NCBI GenBank assembly: GCA_011523825.1
Contig: WTFX01000011.1
Location: 38,245 to 102,244, forward strand
Direction of reading: 5' to 3'
Source: Microthrixaceae bacterium
GTDB taxonomy: Bacteria; Actinomycetota; Acidimicrobiia; Acidimicrobiales; Poriferisodalaceae
DNA length: 64,000 bases
The notes under the pieces are model-generated. The model made no database searches. It saw only the letters and a list, made by a program, of their open reading frames with translations, and had not been told where the DNA came from. Position numbers and translations under genes: made by a program. This document shows, in pieces, positions 55,350-64,000 of this stretch. Position 1 is the first letter of the stretch, and each line of letters begins with the position of its first letter.

Positions 55350-56153
55350 TCAGTAGATCTTGGAGTCGGCTCCGGTGGCGGCTTCGGCTACGCCGGACTC
55401 GCGGGCCGTGCGCAGGTCGCGGGCCATGCCGCGACCCAACGCCATGGCGTCGCCGGCGACGGTTTGCATGCGGTAGCCCTTGCCTCGGCGGTCGGCCGAC
55501 AGCGACGCCGTCGAGTGGATGCCAGCCACCACACCGTGGGCGGCGCAGCGTTCGGCGATGTGCTCCAGCGCCGCCTTGTAGTCGGCGTTGTCGTCGGTGT
55601 ATCCCGGCCCGTAGCCGTAGCTGATGGACAGATCGGCCGGCCCGACGTAGATCGCGTCAACGCCGTCGATCGCCAAGATCTCATCGAGCGCCTCGACCGC
55701 CTGACGGGTCTCGATCATGGGAATGCAGGCCGTGGTGTCGTTGGCCACTTCGAAGTAGTTCTCTCCCGCCGCAGCCCGGGCAGCCACCAGCACCGGTCCG
55801 AAGCTGCGGGCGCCCAGCGGCGGGTACTTGCAGTAGGTCACTGCCGCCTGCGCCTCGGCGACCGAGTTCACCATGGGCACAACGACACCCCGAGCGCCGG
55901 CATCCAGCACTCGACCGATGATGCCGGGCTCGTTCCACGGCACGCGCACGATGGGCGTGCCGCCGCCCATCTCGACGGCCTGCATCATCTCCACCGCGAC
56001 CTGGTAGTCGGCGACACCATGCTGCATGTCCACGCAGACGTAGTCGAAGCCCGCACGTCCGGCGATCTCGGCCGAATGGCTGGAAGCCATCGACAGCCAG
56101 GTGCCCAGCGTCTCTCCCCCGGACGCCCACGTATCCATCATCGAGTTCGGCAT
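55350..56153 (-). CDS. HpcH/HpaI family aldolase
   Basis: A 267-residue class II aldolase family protein: GTWLSMASSHSAEIAGRAGF, DYVCVDMQHGVADYQVAVEM (catalytic His region), TPIVRVPWNEPGIIGRVLDA (Arg), GARGVVVPMVNSVAEAQAAV, IPMIETRQAVEALDEILAID and GVDAIYVGPADLSISYGYGP (Glu and Asp metal ligands). It cleaves 2-keto-3-deoxy or 4-hydroxy-2-oxo acids to pyruvate plus an aldehyde. ATG 56153 was chosen. It is ten bases from the NIPSNAP gene and is the last gene of a catabolic cluster including a PaaK-like ligase. Confidence 0.92.
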   Translation of the reverse strand: MPNSMMDTWASGGETLGTWLSMASSHSAEIAGRAGFDYVCVDMQHGVADYQVAVEMMQAVEMGGGTPIVRVPWNEPGIIGRVLDAGARGVVVPMVNSVAEAQAAVTYCKYPPLGARSFGPVLVAARAAAGENYFEVANDTTACIPMIETRQAVEALDEILAIDGVDAIYVGPADLSISYGYGPGYTDDNADYKAALEHIAERCAAHGVVAGIHSTASLSADRRGKGYRMQTVAGDAMALGRGMARDLRTARESGVAEAATGADSKIY

Positions 56154-56163
56154 GACTGCGTGC

Positions 56164-56472
56164 TCAGGACTCGAAGATGTCGCGCAGGATCGCATTCTCC
56201 TGCGTCTCGACCAGCGGAGCGATCTCCTTCACGAACTCCAGCCACTCCGGGTCCTCGAAGAGCGTCTTGCGCTTGGCAGCCCGCTCGTCGAGCGTGTCGT
56301 AGCGCCACATGTGGATGATCTCGTTGATGCCGCCGAATTCGGTGGTGTAGTAGCCGACGGGCTCGCCGAGGTACTTGCGCTGCGCCTCGTAGCCCTTCTC
56401 GAAGTACACCTTGACCCAGTGCTCCGGTGCGCCGACCTTCAAGCGGTAGCGCCGCATCTCCACAAAGCTCAT
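56164..56472 (-). CDS. NIPSNAP family protein
   Basis: A 102-residue NIPSNAP-domain protein: FVEMRRYRLKVGAPEHWVKV, YFEKGYEAQRKYLGEPVGYY, TEFGGINEIIHMWRYDTLDE and RKTLFEDPEWLEFVKEIAPL. The WRY and E-x-x-H-x-W arrangement is typical. Its function is unknown. It is placed between the aldolase (ten bases downstream) and the PaaK-like ligase (52 bases upstream), as NIPSNAP genes often sit in aromatic-catabolic operons. Confidence 0.88.
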   Translation of the reverse strand: MSFVEMRRYRLKVGAPEHWVKVYFEKGYEAQRKYLGEPVGYYTTEFGGINEIIHMWRYDTLDERAAKRKTLFEDPEWLEFVKEIAPLVETQENAILRDIFES

Positions 56473-56524
56473 AGCTGTCTCCTTCGACTCGGGGCAGCCG
56501 AACCGTAGCGCGCAACCCCCTCGC

Positions 56525-57823
56525 TCAGCCCAGAAGGTCGCGGACTCGCTGCGCCTTGCCCTCTGAGCGCGGGATTCCTTCGGGTTCGACGGTGCGGACG
56601 TCGACCGCTATGCCGATGCGCTGGCGCACCGTGCCGGCGAATTCCGCGGCGATCGCCTCGTGGTCGCCGGCATCGGGCTTGGGCTCGAGCACTGCGGTGA
56701 TGCCTTCCATCCGGCCTTGAGAATGCACTTCGAGAAAGAAGTGCCCGGTCAGCCGAGGCTCGGCTGACACCAGCTCCTCGAACTGGCTCGGGAACACGTT
56801 GACGCCGCGGATGATGAGCATGTCGTCGCTGCGTGCCGCGACCCGTCCCATGCGGCGCATCGAACGAGCCGTGCCGGGCTGAAGCGAGCAGATGTCGCGG
56901 GTGCGGTACCGGATCACCGGCATCGCCACCTTGGTCAGCGATGTGAAGACGAGCTCGCCCGTCTCGCCTTCGGGCAGCACCTCCCCCGAGTCAGGGTCGA
57001 TGATCTCGGGATAGAAGTGGTCCTCCCAGATGGTCGGCCCGTCCTTGGTCTCCACGCACTCGTTGGCGACGCCCCCGCCGATCACCTCCGAGAGGCCGTA
57101 GATGTCGACGGCGTCGATGCCGAAGGCATCCTCGAGCTCGGCCCGCATCGCCTCCGACCACGGTTCCGCGCCGAATATCCCCACCCGCAGCGACGTCGAA
57201 GCCGGGTCGATGCCCTGATTGCGAAACTCGTCTGCGACGACCAGCGCGTACGACGGCGTCGCGCACAGCACATCGGCATCGAAGTCCACCAGCAGCTGCA
57301 CCTGCCGGGCCGTCTGCCCGACCGATGCCGGCACCACGGTGCACCCGTATTGCTCGGCCCCGTAATGCGCCCCCAGTCCGCCGGTGAAGAGCCCGTAGCC
57401 ATACGACACGTGGACCACATCGCCCGGCCGCACACCCGCCGCCATCAGCGAGCGCCCGAACACGTGCGCCCACATGTCCAGGTCGGACTGCGTGTAGCCG
57501 ACCACGGTCGGCTTTCCCGTGGTACCCGACGAGGCATGCACCCGCAGCACCTGCTCTCGCGGCACGGCGAACATGCCGAACGGGTAGTTCTCGCGCAGCT
57601 CGGTCTTGGACGTGAACGGGAAGCGCGCCAGGTCGTCGAGGGTGTGCAGATCGGACGGGTGAACACCCGCCTCGTCGAACAGCTGCTGGTACGCCGGCAC
57701 ATGTGCGTACGCGTGCGCCAGGCTCCACTTCAGACGCTCCAGCTGGAGCGCTCGGATCTCGGGGATCGGGGCATTCTCGATGGGATGCAGACCCCGCCCG
57801 GCGGTGGGCTCGAACTTGGGCAT
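56525..57823 (-). CDS. phenylacetate-CoA ligase-type AMP-forming ligase
   Basis: A 432-residue ANL-superfamily enzyme of the PaaK group: FPFTSKTELRENYPFGMFAV, RVHASSGTTGKPTVVGYTQS (the ATP-binding SSGTTGKPT motif, near residue 90), VDIYGLSEVIGGGVANECVE, TGELVFTSLTKVAMPVIRYR and RDICSLQPGTARSMRRMGRV with the C-terminal hinge IRGVNVFPSQFEE. It activates an aryl-acetic acid with CoA; phenylacetate is the founding substrate, but relatives differ. ATG 57823 follows GGAGGAGGA. It is divergent from the LLM oxidoreductase at 57951. Confidence 0.9.
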   Translation of the reverse strand: MPKFEPTAGRGLHPIENAPIPEIRALQLERLKWSLAHAYAHVPAYQQLFDEAGVHPSDLHTLDDLARFPFTSKTELRENYPFGMFAVPREQVLRVHASSGTTGKPTVVGYTQSDLDMWAHVFGRSLMAAGVRPGDVVHVSYGYGLFTGGLGAHYGAEQYGCTVVPASVGQTARQVQLLVDFDADVLCATPSYALVVADEFRNQGIDPASTSLRVGIFGAEPWSEAMRAELEDAFGIDAVDIYGLSEVIGGGVANECVETKDGPTIWEDHFYPEIIDPDSGEVLPEGETGELVFTSLTKVAMPVIRYRTRDICSLQPGTARSMRRMGRVAARSDDMLIIRGVNVFPSQFEELVSAEPRLTGHFFLEVHSQGRMEGITAVLEPKPDAGDHEAIAAEFAGTVRQRIGIAVDVRTVEPEGIPRSEGKAQRVRDLLG

Positions 57824-57950
57824 CTGGCGGTTCCTCCTCCATTCGGGTGACGCTGGGTTGGCCGGCTCGGGCGCCGGCCGGTTTCCTAGTGTTGCAGTCT
57901 GCGCGGCCGATGCCGCAAGAGGCGGCGAACCGAAAGGACCCCGAGTCCCC

Positions 57951-59093
57951 ATGACTGACTTCCGCTTCACGATCCTCGTGGTGCCGTACATGCGCCGTCG
58001 CGGCGAGCAGATCGGTTTGGCCGGGTCGATGCCCGAGCGCTGGCAGACGCTCATGGATCACATCCGGACCCAGATGCAGTTCGCCGAGTCGGTCGGCTAC
58101 GACGGCTTCGCCATGACCGAGCAGCACATGCAGGTGGAGGGCATCGAGACCACCACCAACCCGCTGTTCTGGGACTACTTCGTGGCCCAGCACACCGAGC
58201 GCATGCGGGTCGGCCAGCTCGGCATGAACCTCACCGCCGTGAACCCGATCCAGCTCGCCGAGAACATCGCCATGCTCGACCACTTCACCGGCGGGCGCAC
58301 CTTCGTGGGCTTCACACGCGGCAACACACCGCGTTGGACCGGCACGTTCGGCCAGCACCTCGGCATCACCTCCACCGAGTCCGACAAATCCGATGCCGAC
58401 CAGCGAAGCCGCCGGGCCCTGTACGAGAACTGGCACCTGGTGAAGTCGCTGTGGACCCAGGACAAGGTGTCGATCCAGGGCGAGTTCTGGCAGGCCCCGC
58501 CCGAGATGGAATGGCACTTCCCGCCGACGGACGACTTCGACCCGACCGCTGTCGACGAGAACAAGACGCTGCGCGAGATCGGCATCGTGCCCCGGCCGCT
58601 GCAACAGCCGCACCCGCCGGTGTACGCCCCGTTCAGCTACAGCATGGAGACGTCCAAGTTCTGGGCCCGCGAGGGCGGCAAGATGGTCAGCTTCGTGGCC
58701 CCGGAGCGGCAGAGCTTCATCGGCACGGCGCTCGGCATCTACCTTGAGGAAGCCCACAACTCGGGGCGCGATACCACGGCGTCCGATGCGCTGGCGATCG
58801 GCGGTCACCTCACGATGGGCCGCACACCGGCCGAGGCCGCCGACCTGTACGCCGGCTTCGAGGAGCTGTTCAACTGGGCCTACAACGCGCCGCCCTACGC
58901 GGTGCCGATGGGTCGGGTCTGGCGCGGCAGCCGGGAGGAAGAGCTCGACCACGTGGCCTCGCTGCACGAGGAGTTCGGCGTCACCGAGTTCTTCCTCTGG
59001 CATCACGTCGGCTACTTCGAACAGGACCAAGAATTGGCGATGCTCAACGAGTTCGCCGGGGGCGTGATCGCCCCCCTGCGAGCCCGCTCCTGA
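57951..59093 (+). CDS. LLM-class flavin-dependent oxidoreductase (luciferase-like)
   Basis: A 380-residue bacterial-luciferase-like protein. MTDFRFTILVVPYMRRRGEQ is followed by VGYDGFAMTEQHMQVEGIET, QLGMNLTAVNPIQLAENIAM and GRTFVGFTRGNTPRWTGTFG, and by DKVSIQGEFWQAPPEMEWHF and FLWHHVGYFEQDQELAMLNE. This resembles the alkanal or monooxygenase group more than the F420 groups, since the N-terminus and the EQHM motif recall flavin-dependent monooxygenases. ATG 57951 is followed directly by conserved sequence. It is divergent from the PaaK-like ligase and probably serves the same pathway. Confidence 0.87.
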   Translation: MTDFRFTILVVPYMRRRGEQIGLAGSMPERWQTLMDHIRTQMQFAESVGYDGFAMTEQHMQVEGIETTTNPLFWDYFVAQHTERMRVGQLGMNLTAVNPIQLAENIAMLDHFTGGRTFVGFTRGNTPRWTGTFGQHLGITSTESDKSDADQRSRRALYENWHLVKSLWTQDKVSIQGEFWQAPPEMEWHFPPTDDFDPTAVDENKTLREIGIVPRPLQQPHPPVYAPFSYSMETSKFWAREGGKMVSFVAPERQSFIGTALGIYLEEAHNSGRDTTASDALAIGGHLTMGRTPAEAADLYAGFEELFNWAYNAPPYAVPMGRVWRGSREEELDHVASLHEEFGVTEFFLWHHVGYFEQDQELAMLNEFAGGVIAPLRARS

Positions 59094-59178
59094 GCACGGT
59101 GTACGTCGCGGCACCCTCGTTCGCAAACGCATCCGGAGCAGAAGCGCTCAGGGTCATGACTCCGGAGCTGCTCGTCGA

Positions 59179-59862
59179 TCAGCCGTCGGAGGCTTCGGCA
59201 GAACTGGGCGGCTCGACGCCGGGGGCAGCGACGGGCGCACTGAAGCCGGTCACGAGGCGTGCGACGGCGACGGCGACGTAGAACACACCGGCCATGGCCT
59301 CGAGCGTCACGATGACGCGTCCGCTGTCGGCCGCAGGGGTCAGATCGCCGAAGCCGAGCGTGGTGAGGGTGACGAAGCTGAAGTACACCGCCGACTCGGA
59401 GGTGAGCGCTTCCCCCGAGCTCAGGAACGCCGTTGTGCCAGTGCGGTCGATCACCATGTACAGGGTGGCGAAGGCGTAGCCGATCAGCAGGTACGCACAT
59501 GCCGAGGCCGCCAGGGAGGTGGTGCCCGCGAACGGCCGTGACAGCACCTGCCGGGTCACGACCGCCGCGGCCGCCAAGCCGATCAGGGTGAGCACCGCGG
59601 GGCCCACCACGGCGTCGGCGGAACCTGCGATCGCGATGTCGGCCGCGGTCGCCGCTGCTGCTGCCGCGATCAGCACCCATGCCAGCCTCGGCGGGCGCTC
59701 GGCCGACTCAATCAGCGTCCCGACGATCAGTGCCAGCCCGACCATGCCGCCGATGGCGCTCAGCGCGCCGGCGCCGAAGGCGGACAGCACCACGATGGCG
59801 AGGCTGATCGCCAAGATCACGTCGTAGCGCTCCTTGCGAAGCGCTCCCAGCACCGGTCTCAC
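59179..59862 (-). CDS. ion channel family protein (potassium-channel-like)
   Basis: A 227-residue membrane protein. Hydrophobic segments near 15-35, 37-50, 60-78, 85-105 and 115-135 precede a pore segment FVTLTTLGFGDLTPAADSGR (near residue 168), which carries the TTLGFGD variant of the K+ selectivity filter, followed by a final helix VTLEAMAGVFYVAVAVARLV. The fold corresponds to two-helix-pore (Ion_trans_2) proteins with additional N-terminal helices. The usual filter is TVGYGD; TLGFGD is a known variant, so selectivity is not certain. GTG 59862 was chosen. Confidence 0.85.
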   Translation of the reverse strand: MRPVLGALRKERYDVILAISLAIVVLSAFGAGALSAIGGMVGLALIVGTLIESAERPPRLAWVLIAAAAAATAADIAIAGSADAVVGPAVLTLIGLAAAAVVTRQVLSRPFAGTTSLAASACAYLLIGYAFATLYMVIDRTGTTAFLSSGEALTSESAVYFSFVTLTTLGFGDLTPAADSGRVIVTLEAMAGVFYVAVAVARLVTGFSAPVAAPGVEPPSSAEASDG

Positions 59863-59926
59863 CGTCCGTCCGTGCCGGTGGTGCTTGCTGGGTCTGCTGG
59901 CCGGCCCGGCCGGTCGCGCTCTCGGC

Positions 59927-62374
59927 TCAGGCCGTGCCCGGCTCGGCCATGCTGTTCTTGCGCCATTGGTGGTACGCGGCCCAGGTGACCAGCATCGGCG
60001 GCAGCACCACCACCGCCGCGATCAGCGAGTACATCACCGTGACGGCGGTGAGCAGGCCGAACTGGCCCATCGGCGCGATCGGGCTGAACACCAGCACCAT
60101 GAAGCCCAGCGCAGTGGTGAGCGCAGAGCCGATCAGCGCCCCGCCGGTGGTGCCCATGGTGATGTTGATGGCCTCGCTGATCGACTTGCCGTGGTCGACT
60201 TCCTCGATGAAGCGATGGGTGACATGGATGGTGTAGTCGACGCCGATGCCGATGGACAGCGCCGTGATGAGCGCCGTGATGACGTTATAGCTGTAGCCGA
60301 GCAGCACCATGGTGCCCAACACCCATACCAGCACCAGCAGGATCGGCAGCACCGACAGCACCGCCAGCATGGGCCGGAACTCGGTGATCCAGAAGAACAG
60401 GATCAGCACGGCGAGCGCCGCCACGATCGTGAACACAATCGAGGTGACCTGGCTCTCGGTGAGGCTGTCGGTGATCTCCACCCCGGTGATCTCCCCGGCC
60501 ACGGGGGTGATGGCGCTGTCGTCGCCGAACCACAGGCCGTCCACGTCGTCGAGCAGCGCGCGCGTGCGGTCGGTGTCGCCGGTCAGCGCGTTGAACTGCA
60601 AGATGGTGCGGTCGTCCTCGCCTTCTGCGCCGAAGGCCACCAGCGAGTCGAACTGCGCGGGGTCGTGGTCGCGCATGAGCGTCAGCACCCGGTCGATGGC
60701 GGCGCTGTCGAGGGCGAGCGGGCTTGTCTGGCCCAGAGCCAGCTCGGAGAAGATCTGCTCTTGCAGGTCGGGCGGAAGGGTCTGGAAGTACACGCCGAGC
60801 GAGTTGGTGATGTCGCTGCTGACCGCCTCGGGCCGCTGCGATGAGTCCTCGATGGCGGACGCGAAGTCCAAGATGTTGCGCAGCGTGCGGTCATCGGACA
60901 GGTCGGCTTCGACCAGCACGGTGACCGGTTCGGTGTTGCCGCCCAGATGGTCAGCCATGAACACCACGTCTTCCTTGCTCTCGGTGCCGTCGGGCACGAA
61001 ATCGGTCGAGCTGAACTCGCTGCCCAGCTGCGTGGTGAGCGACAGGAAGATCACGGTGACGATGCCGCTCAGCAGCAGGATGGCCGTCGGCCGCCGGACC
61101 GTCGCGCCGCCGATGGCCCGCACGACTGCGCCTGCACCGGGAATGGCCTGATCGATGGGTCGCACCATCGGGCGCCTGCCCTTGCGCTGGCCCCTGCGGT
61201 CGAGCAGGGCGCGCACGGCCGGCACGGCAGTCAGGAACACCGTCAGGCCGCTCAGCACGCCGACCGCTGCGACCACGCCGAAGTCGGCCAGCCCGCTGAT
61301 GTCGCCGAACAGGTTGGTGAGGAAGCTGGCAATGGTGGTGACGCCCGCCAGCCCCAGCGGCAGCATGACGCCTGCCACCGAGCGGGAGACGCCCTCGACG
61401 GCATCGGCGCCCTCAGCACGGATCTCCCGGTAGCGGGCCGTGCCCTGGATGCCATAGTCGACACAGAGGCCGATGAGCATCACCGGCACCATCTGGGCCA
61501 ACGCGCTGGGAGCGCCGATCACGCCGAAGCCGTCGGGACCGAGCAAGCCCTGGAACCCGAGCGCCCACACGATGGTGAGAATCAGCCCGCCCAGCGACAG
61601 CAGCACATCGGACACCTGCCGATAGAACAGCACCAGCAGAACAGCGATCACCCCGAACGCCACAGCCATCAGCAGACCGGTGGACGACTGGCTGGAATCG
61701 TCGGATTCCTGGTCGCTCTTGCCCGACGAGAAAGTGCGCGCCGAGTCCAGCCCGGAAAGCGGAACCGACTTCACCGCCTCGTCCACCGCCAGCAGCGCGT
61801 CGGCAAGCCCGTCGGGATCGCCCCCGGCATTCACGGTGATGATGCCGATGCCGCCCACCACGGCGCCGTCGGCGTCGCGGGCCACCATCTCCTCCAGCAA
61901 ATCGGCGAGCGGGGCGTTGGCCTCGGCGGCCATGGCAGCGTCGATCTCGCCTTGGGATGCCGAGGCCACATCGAAGCCGGCGGCGCCGTCGGGGCCGGCC
62001 AGCATCCTCGCCAGCACGTGCCCGGGCGAGATCGGCGGACGCTGCTCGAACAAGAACGGCGCCAAGCCCTGGTGCGACGCCGCTGCTTGGGTGGCGTCTG
62101 CAGCGTCAGCGGCGCCCGCCGGAGAGAGCACGTCACCACGCAGCACCACCTGGACAGCCTCGAGGCCTGCTGTGGCGGGGAAGCTCTGCTCAAGCTTGTC
62201 CACCGCGGCCACCAGCTCGCTGTTGCTGGGCAGGAACGCGTCCTCGGCGTCGGCACTGTCCGCGGTGCGGGAGAGGCCGACCACGGCGACGATGGTCACG
62301 ACCAGCATCGCAGCGAGGGCAGTCCACGGCCGGTTCGCCACCCATCGCCCGTGGGTCCCGAAGAACTTGCTCAT
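59927..62374 (-). CDS. RND/MMPL-family hydrophobe exporter
   Basis: An 815-residue RND superfamily membrane protein. The N-terminal helix (NRPWTALAAMLVVTIVAVVG) precedes a large periplasmic domain rich in Ala (residues about 40-225). A helix bundle follows with GLCVDYGIQGTARYREIRAE, a second periplasmic domain (LTTQLGSEFSSTDFVPDGTE) and a second bundle with IGIGVDYTIHVTHRFIEEVD. The two Asp-Tyr relay motifs are present. It resembles the MMPL/HpnN group that exports lipids or hopanoids. ATG 62374 is clear. It is unrelated in sequence detail to the MMPL gene at 6751. Downstream lies the channel gene (64 bases). Confidence 0.9.
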   Translation of the reverse strand: MSKFFGTHGRWVANRPWTALAAMLVVTIVAVVGLSRTADSADAEDAFLPSNSELVAAVDKLEQSFPATAGLEAVQVVLRGDVLSPAGAADAADATQAAASHQGLAPFLFEQRPPISPGHVLARMLAGPDGAAGFDVASASQGEIDAAMAAEANAPLADLLEEMVARDADGAVVGGIGIITVNAGGDPDGLADALLAVDEAVKSVPLSGLDSARTFSSGKSDQESDDSSQSSTGLLMAVAFGVIAVLLVLFYRQVSDVLLSLGGLILTIVWALGFQGLLGPDGFGVIGAPSALAQMVPVMLIGLCVDYGIQGTARYREIRAEGADAVEGVSRSVAGVMLPLGLAGVTTIASFLTNLFGDISGLADFGVVAAVGVLSGLTVFLTAVPAVRALLDRRGQRKGRRPMVRPIDQAIPGAGAVVRAIGGATVRRPTAILLLSGIVTVIFLSLTTQLGSEFSSTDFVPDGTESKEDVVFMADHLGGNTEPVTVLVEADLSDDRTLRNILDFASAIEDSSQRPEAVSSDITNSLGVYFQTLPPDLQEQIFSELALGQTSPLALDSAAIDRVLTLMRDHDPAQFDSLVAFGAEGEDDRTILQFNALTGDTDRTRALLDDVDGLWFGDDSAITPVAGEITGVEITDSLTESQVTSIVFTIVAALAVLILFFWITEFRPMLAVLSVLPILLVLVWVLGTMVLLGYSYNVITALITALSIGIGVDYTIHVTHRFIEEVDHGKSISEAINITMGTTGGALIGSALTTALGFMVLVFSPIAPMGQFGLLTAVTVMYSLIAAVVVLPPMLVTWAAYHQWRKNSMAEPGTA

Positions 62375-62499
62375 GCTGTCTCCCTTTGGTGTCGGGTTGC
62401 CGCCGCCGCAGGTGCGGCGCGGGACGGTCGCTCACCGCGCCGCAAACCGCCGAAGTTTACGTCAGCGGGTACGCGAAGCCTGCAAACTGCCCGGCGCTG

Positions 62500-64000
62500 C
62501 TATGCGCCGGCAAGTGGGATGCGCAGGAGCCAGCCGGCCCGGATGGCGTCGCCATGGACGAACACAGTGCCGTCGGCCTGGCGGCGGCCCCGGTTGGCCA
62601 GCACGATGCGGTTGTACAACGCCGCATCGCCGTAGATGCGCCGCGAGATGGTGTGCAGCGAGTCGCCGGCCGCCACGCAGTAGGTGACGAACGGGGCATC
62701 GGCTGCTGCGGCTGCACCCGGCGCTGCGATCGGCGTGGGTATGCGGATCGTCCAGCCGGCCCGGATCGTGTCGGGACCGGTGAACTCGTAGCCGTCGTTC
62801 TGGCGGCGGCCCCGGTTGGCGTCGAGAATCCGTTGCCATGCGTGCTCGTCGCGGTAGAACGTCAGCGCGATGGCGCTGAGCGTGTCGCCGGGCTGCACCG
62901 TGTACGACACGAACGAGCCGTCGGCGGTCTGCCCGGCTGCGCCAGCTTGCGGGACGACGTCCGCAGCGTCGTCGTATGCCGGTGGCGCAGCACTCGCGGC
63001 GCTGGGGGCAACGGCCAGCGGCGCGGCGCTGTCGCTGCCCGTGTCTGCATCGTCACTGCCGACGGCGACGGTGACGGCGCCGGCCGCAGCCGACTGCGCA
63101 TCCGGGCTGCGCAGCGCGGTGATCTCGGCGCTGCCCATCGGCACCAGCTTGGCCACCGAGCCCGCCGCGAAGGTCCGGTCGCCGATGCTGACGGTGAGCA
63201 TCGCAGAAGCGTCGGCGCGGCCGGCGTCGCGGGAGGTCACGCGCACGAGCGCGTCGGTGTCCCTGCGCGGCAGGTCGAACACCAGGCGGCGCGGGTTGTC
63301 GCCGAGCGAGAACCAGCCGTCGCCGACATCGGCGTCCACGGTGTAGTCGCCGGTCAGCTCCGCTGTGCTGTCGATCTCGACGAACACACGCACCCACCCC
63401 CTCACCATGCGATCCAGTTCCACTGTCATCACGCTCGACTCGCCCATCGAGACGGCGGCCGGAGACGGGTCTCCCAGCCGGATCTCGACTCGCGGGGGTG
63501 CGGACAGCGCAGAGGACGATCCCGCACTGCCCGGCGGGACCGCAGAGGGTCCTTGCCCGCCGCCGCCGGTGCCCGGGTCGTCGGCAACGGGCGGCGTCGG
63601 CGGGTCGGGCACCAGCGGGTCGGGCGGCGGGGGATCGTCGTTGTTGATGGTGAGCGTGTAGCGGCGCTGCGTGCCGAGGTTGTAGCCCTGACCGGACGTG
63701 AGCGTCACCACCACGGTCTCGCCGGAGTCCATGATCTGGTCGTCCACCACGCTGACCGGGATGGTCGCGCTGGCCTGATTGGCGGCCACGCGAAGACTCC
63801 CCTGTGAGGAGGTGACGCCGCTGATCGTGTAGTCGCTGCCCCGTGTCGCGGTGCCCGACAGGGTGTAGCTCACGGTGATCGCCGACGCGGGTGCGGGCGA
63901 CAGGCTGACGGTGACGTCGTGGGTGCCGATGTCCTCGTCCACGCTCGCCGAACTGCTGGCGAATTGTGCCGTGGGGGTCGGCGGAGGCGGGGGCGGGGGC
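62500..64000 (-). CDS. Calx-beta plus tandem LysM-module surface protein, 5' part cut by window edge
   Basis: At least 500 residues are visible and the N-terminus lies beyond the right edge. From the edge there is a proline stretch (PPPPPPTPTAQ), then a Calx-beta-like repeat (AITVSYTLSGTATRGSDYTI, VVVTLTSGQGYNLGTQRRYT), a Pro/Gly-rich linker (residues PPPPDPLVPDPPTPPVADDP), a second beta domain (DRMVRGWVRVFVEIDSTAEL) and two LysM-like modules: VQPGDTLSAIALTFYRDEHA, then ANRGRR, then RAGWTIRIP, and CVAAGDSLHTISRRIYGDAA, then ANRGRR, then RAGWLLRIPLAG. It is presumably secreted and cell-wall bound. Its terminal module matches that of the 5'-nucleotidase at 4513. Confidence 0.85.
   Translation of the reverse strand, partial: PPPPPPPTPTAQFASSSASVDEDIGTHDVTVSLSPAPASAITVSYTLSGTATRGSDYTISGVTSSQGSLRVAANQASATIPVSVVDDQIMDSGETVVVTLTSGQGYNLGTQRRYTLTINNDDPPPPDPLVPDPPTPPVADDPGTGGGGQGPSAVPPGSAGSSSALSAPPRVEIRLGDPSPAAVSMGESSVMTVELDRMVRGWVRVFVEIDSTAELTGDYTVDADVGDGWFSLGDNPRRLVFDLPRRDTDALVRVTSRDAGRADASAMLTVSIGDRTFAAGSVAKLVPMGSAEITALRSPDAQSAAAGAVTVAVGSDDADTGSDSAAPLAVAPSAASAAPPAYDDAADVVPQAGAAGQTADGSFVSYTVQPGDTLSAIALTFYRDEHAWQRILDANRGRRQNDGYEFTGPDTIRAGWTIRIPTPIAAPGAAAAADAPFVTYCVAAGDSLHTISRRIYGDAALYNRIVLANRGRRQADGTVFVHGDAIRAGWLLRIPLAGA

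Noticed and set aside
61957..63807. 616-codon plus-strand open frame across the RND exporter start and the LysM protein
   Set aside because: It crosses a clear intergenic boundary, is Arg/Gly/Ala-rich and lacks motifs; both minus-strand genes have recognisable domains.

Overview
The window is 64 kb of high-GC DNA (two edges cut genes) from an actinobacterium. The gene mix suggests an uncultured or marine member of class Acidimicrobiia or a relative: four LLM-class (F420/flavin-type) oxidoreductases, two MMPL/RND exporters, a DUF222-HNH gene, NIPSNAP proteins, short-chain dehydrogenases, many GTG starts, and an exact copy of the actinobacterial CebR operator. The class-level placement is inference. 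I found no rRNA, tRNA or CRISPR array.

Layout. 1-9.1 kb: housekeeping and lipid/redox genes (carboxyltransferase fragment, zinc alcohol dehydrogenase, SDR, thioesterase, Ppx/GppA-HD phosphatase, secreted 5'-nucleotidase with a terminal LysM module, an MMPL exporter). 9.1-15.8 kb: an accessory island between the convergent 3' ends of the MMPL gene and a ybaK-like gene. It holds a translationally coupled pair (small SGHYxP protein plus a 1468-residue protein with a nuclease-like block) and a low-GC phosphoribosyltransferase-like gene. Broken 3' ends of both flanking genes lie inside it, so the junction looks like a repeatedly used insertion site. 15.8-31.3 kb: redox enzymes, two paralogous substrate-binding lipoproteins, an ABC-F ATPase, a metallophosphoesterase, surE, an MFS carrier and an SDR. 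31.3-42.7 kb: a fatty acid hydroxylase-like gene, then a beta-glucan oligosaccharide locus: MsiK/MalK-type ATPase, a GH94/GH161-type phosphorylase-like protein, a GH16 lipoprotein, two permeases, a binding protein and a LacI-family regulator, with two perfect TGGGAGCGCTCCCA boxes.

42.7-64 kb: folate cyclo-ligase, tag, further LLM enzymes and a gene cluster containing a UGSC-family protein. In that gene the U codon is a true in-frame TGA followed by a perfect hairpin, so it is very probably a selenoprotein. Next come an amidohydrolase, a VWA protein, a DUF222-HNH element with matching flanking motifs, a catabolic cluster (HpcH aldolase, NIPSNAP, PaaK-like ligase, LLM oxidoreductase), a K+-channel-like protein, a second RND exporter and a truncated Calx-beta/LysM surface protein.

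How genes may work together. The 32.4-42.6 kb operon reads as a complete import and breakdown route: the GH16 lipoprotein trims extracellular glucan, the ABC transporter imports oligosaccharides, the cytoplasmic phosphorylase cleaves them, and the LacI regulator controls the set. The island at 9.3-15.6 kb is the best candidate for an undescribed conflict (defence) system. The UGSC gene and its upstream neighbours form a second poorly described unit.
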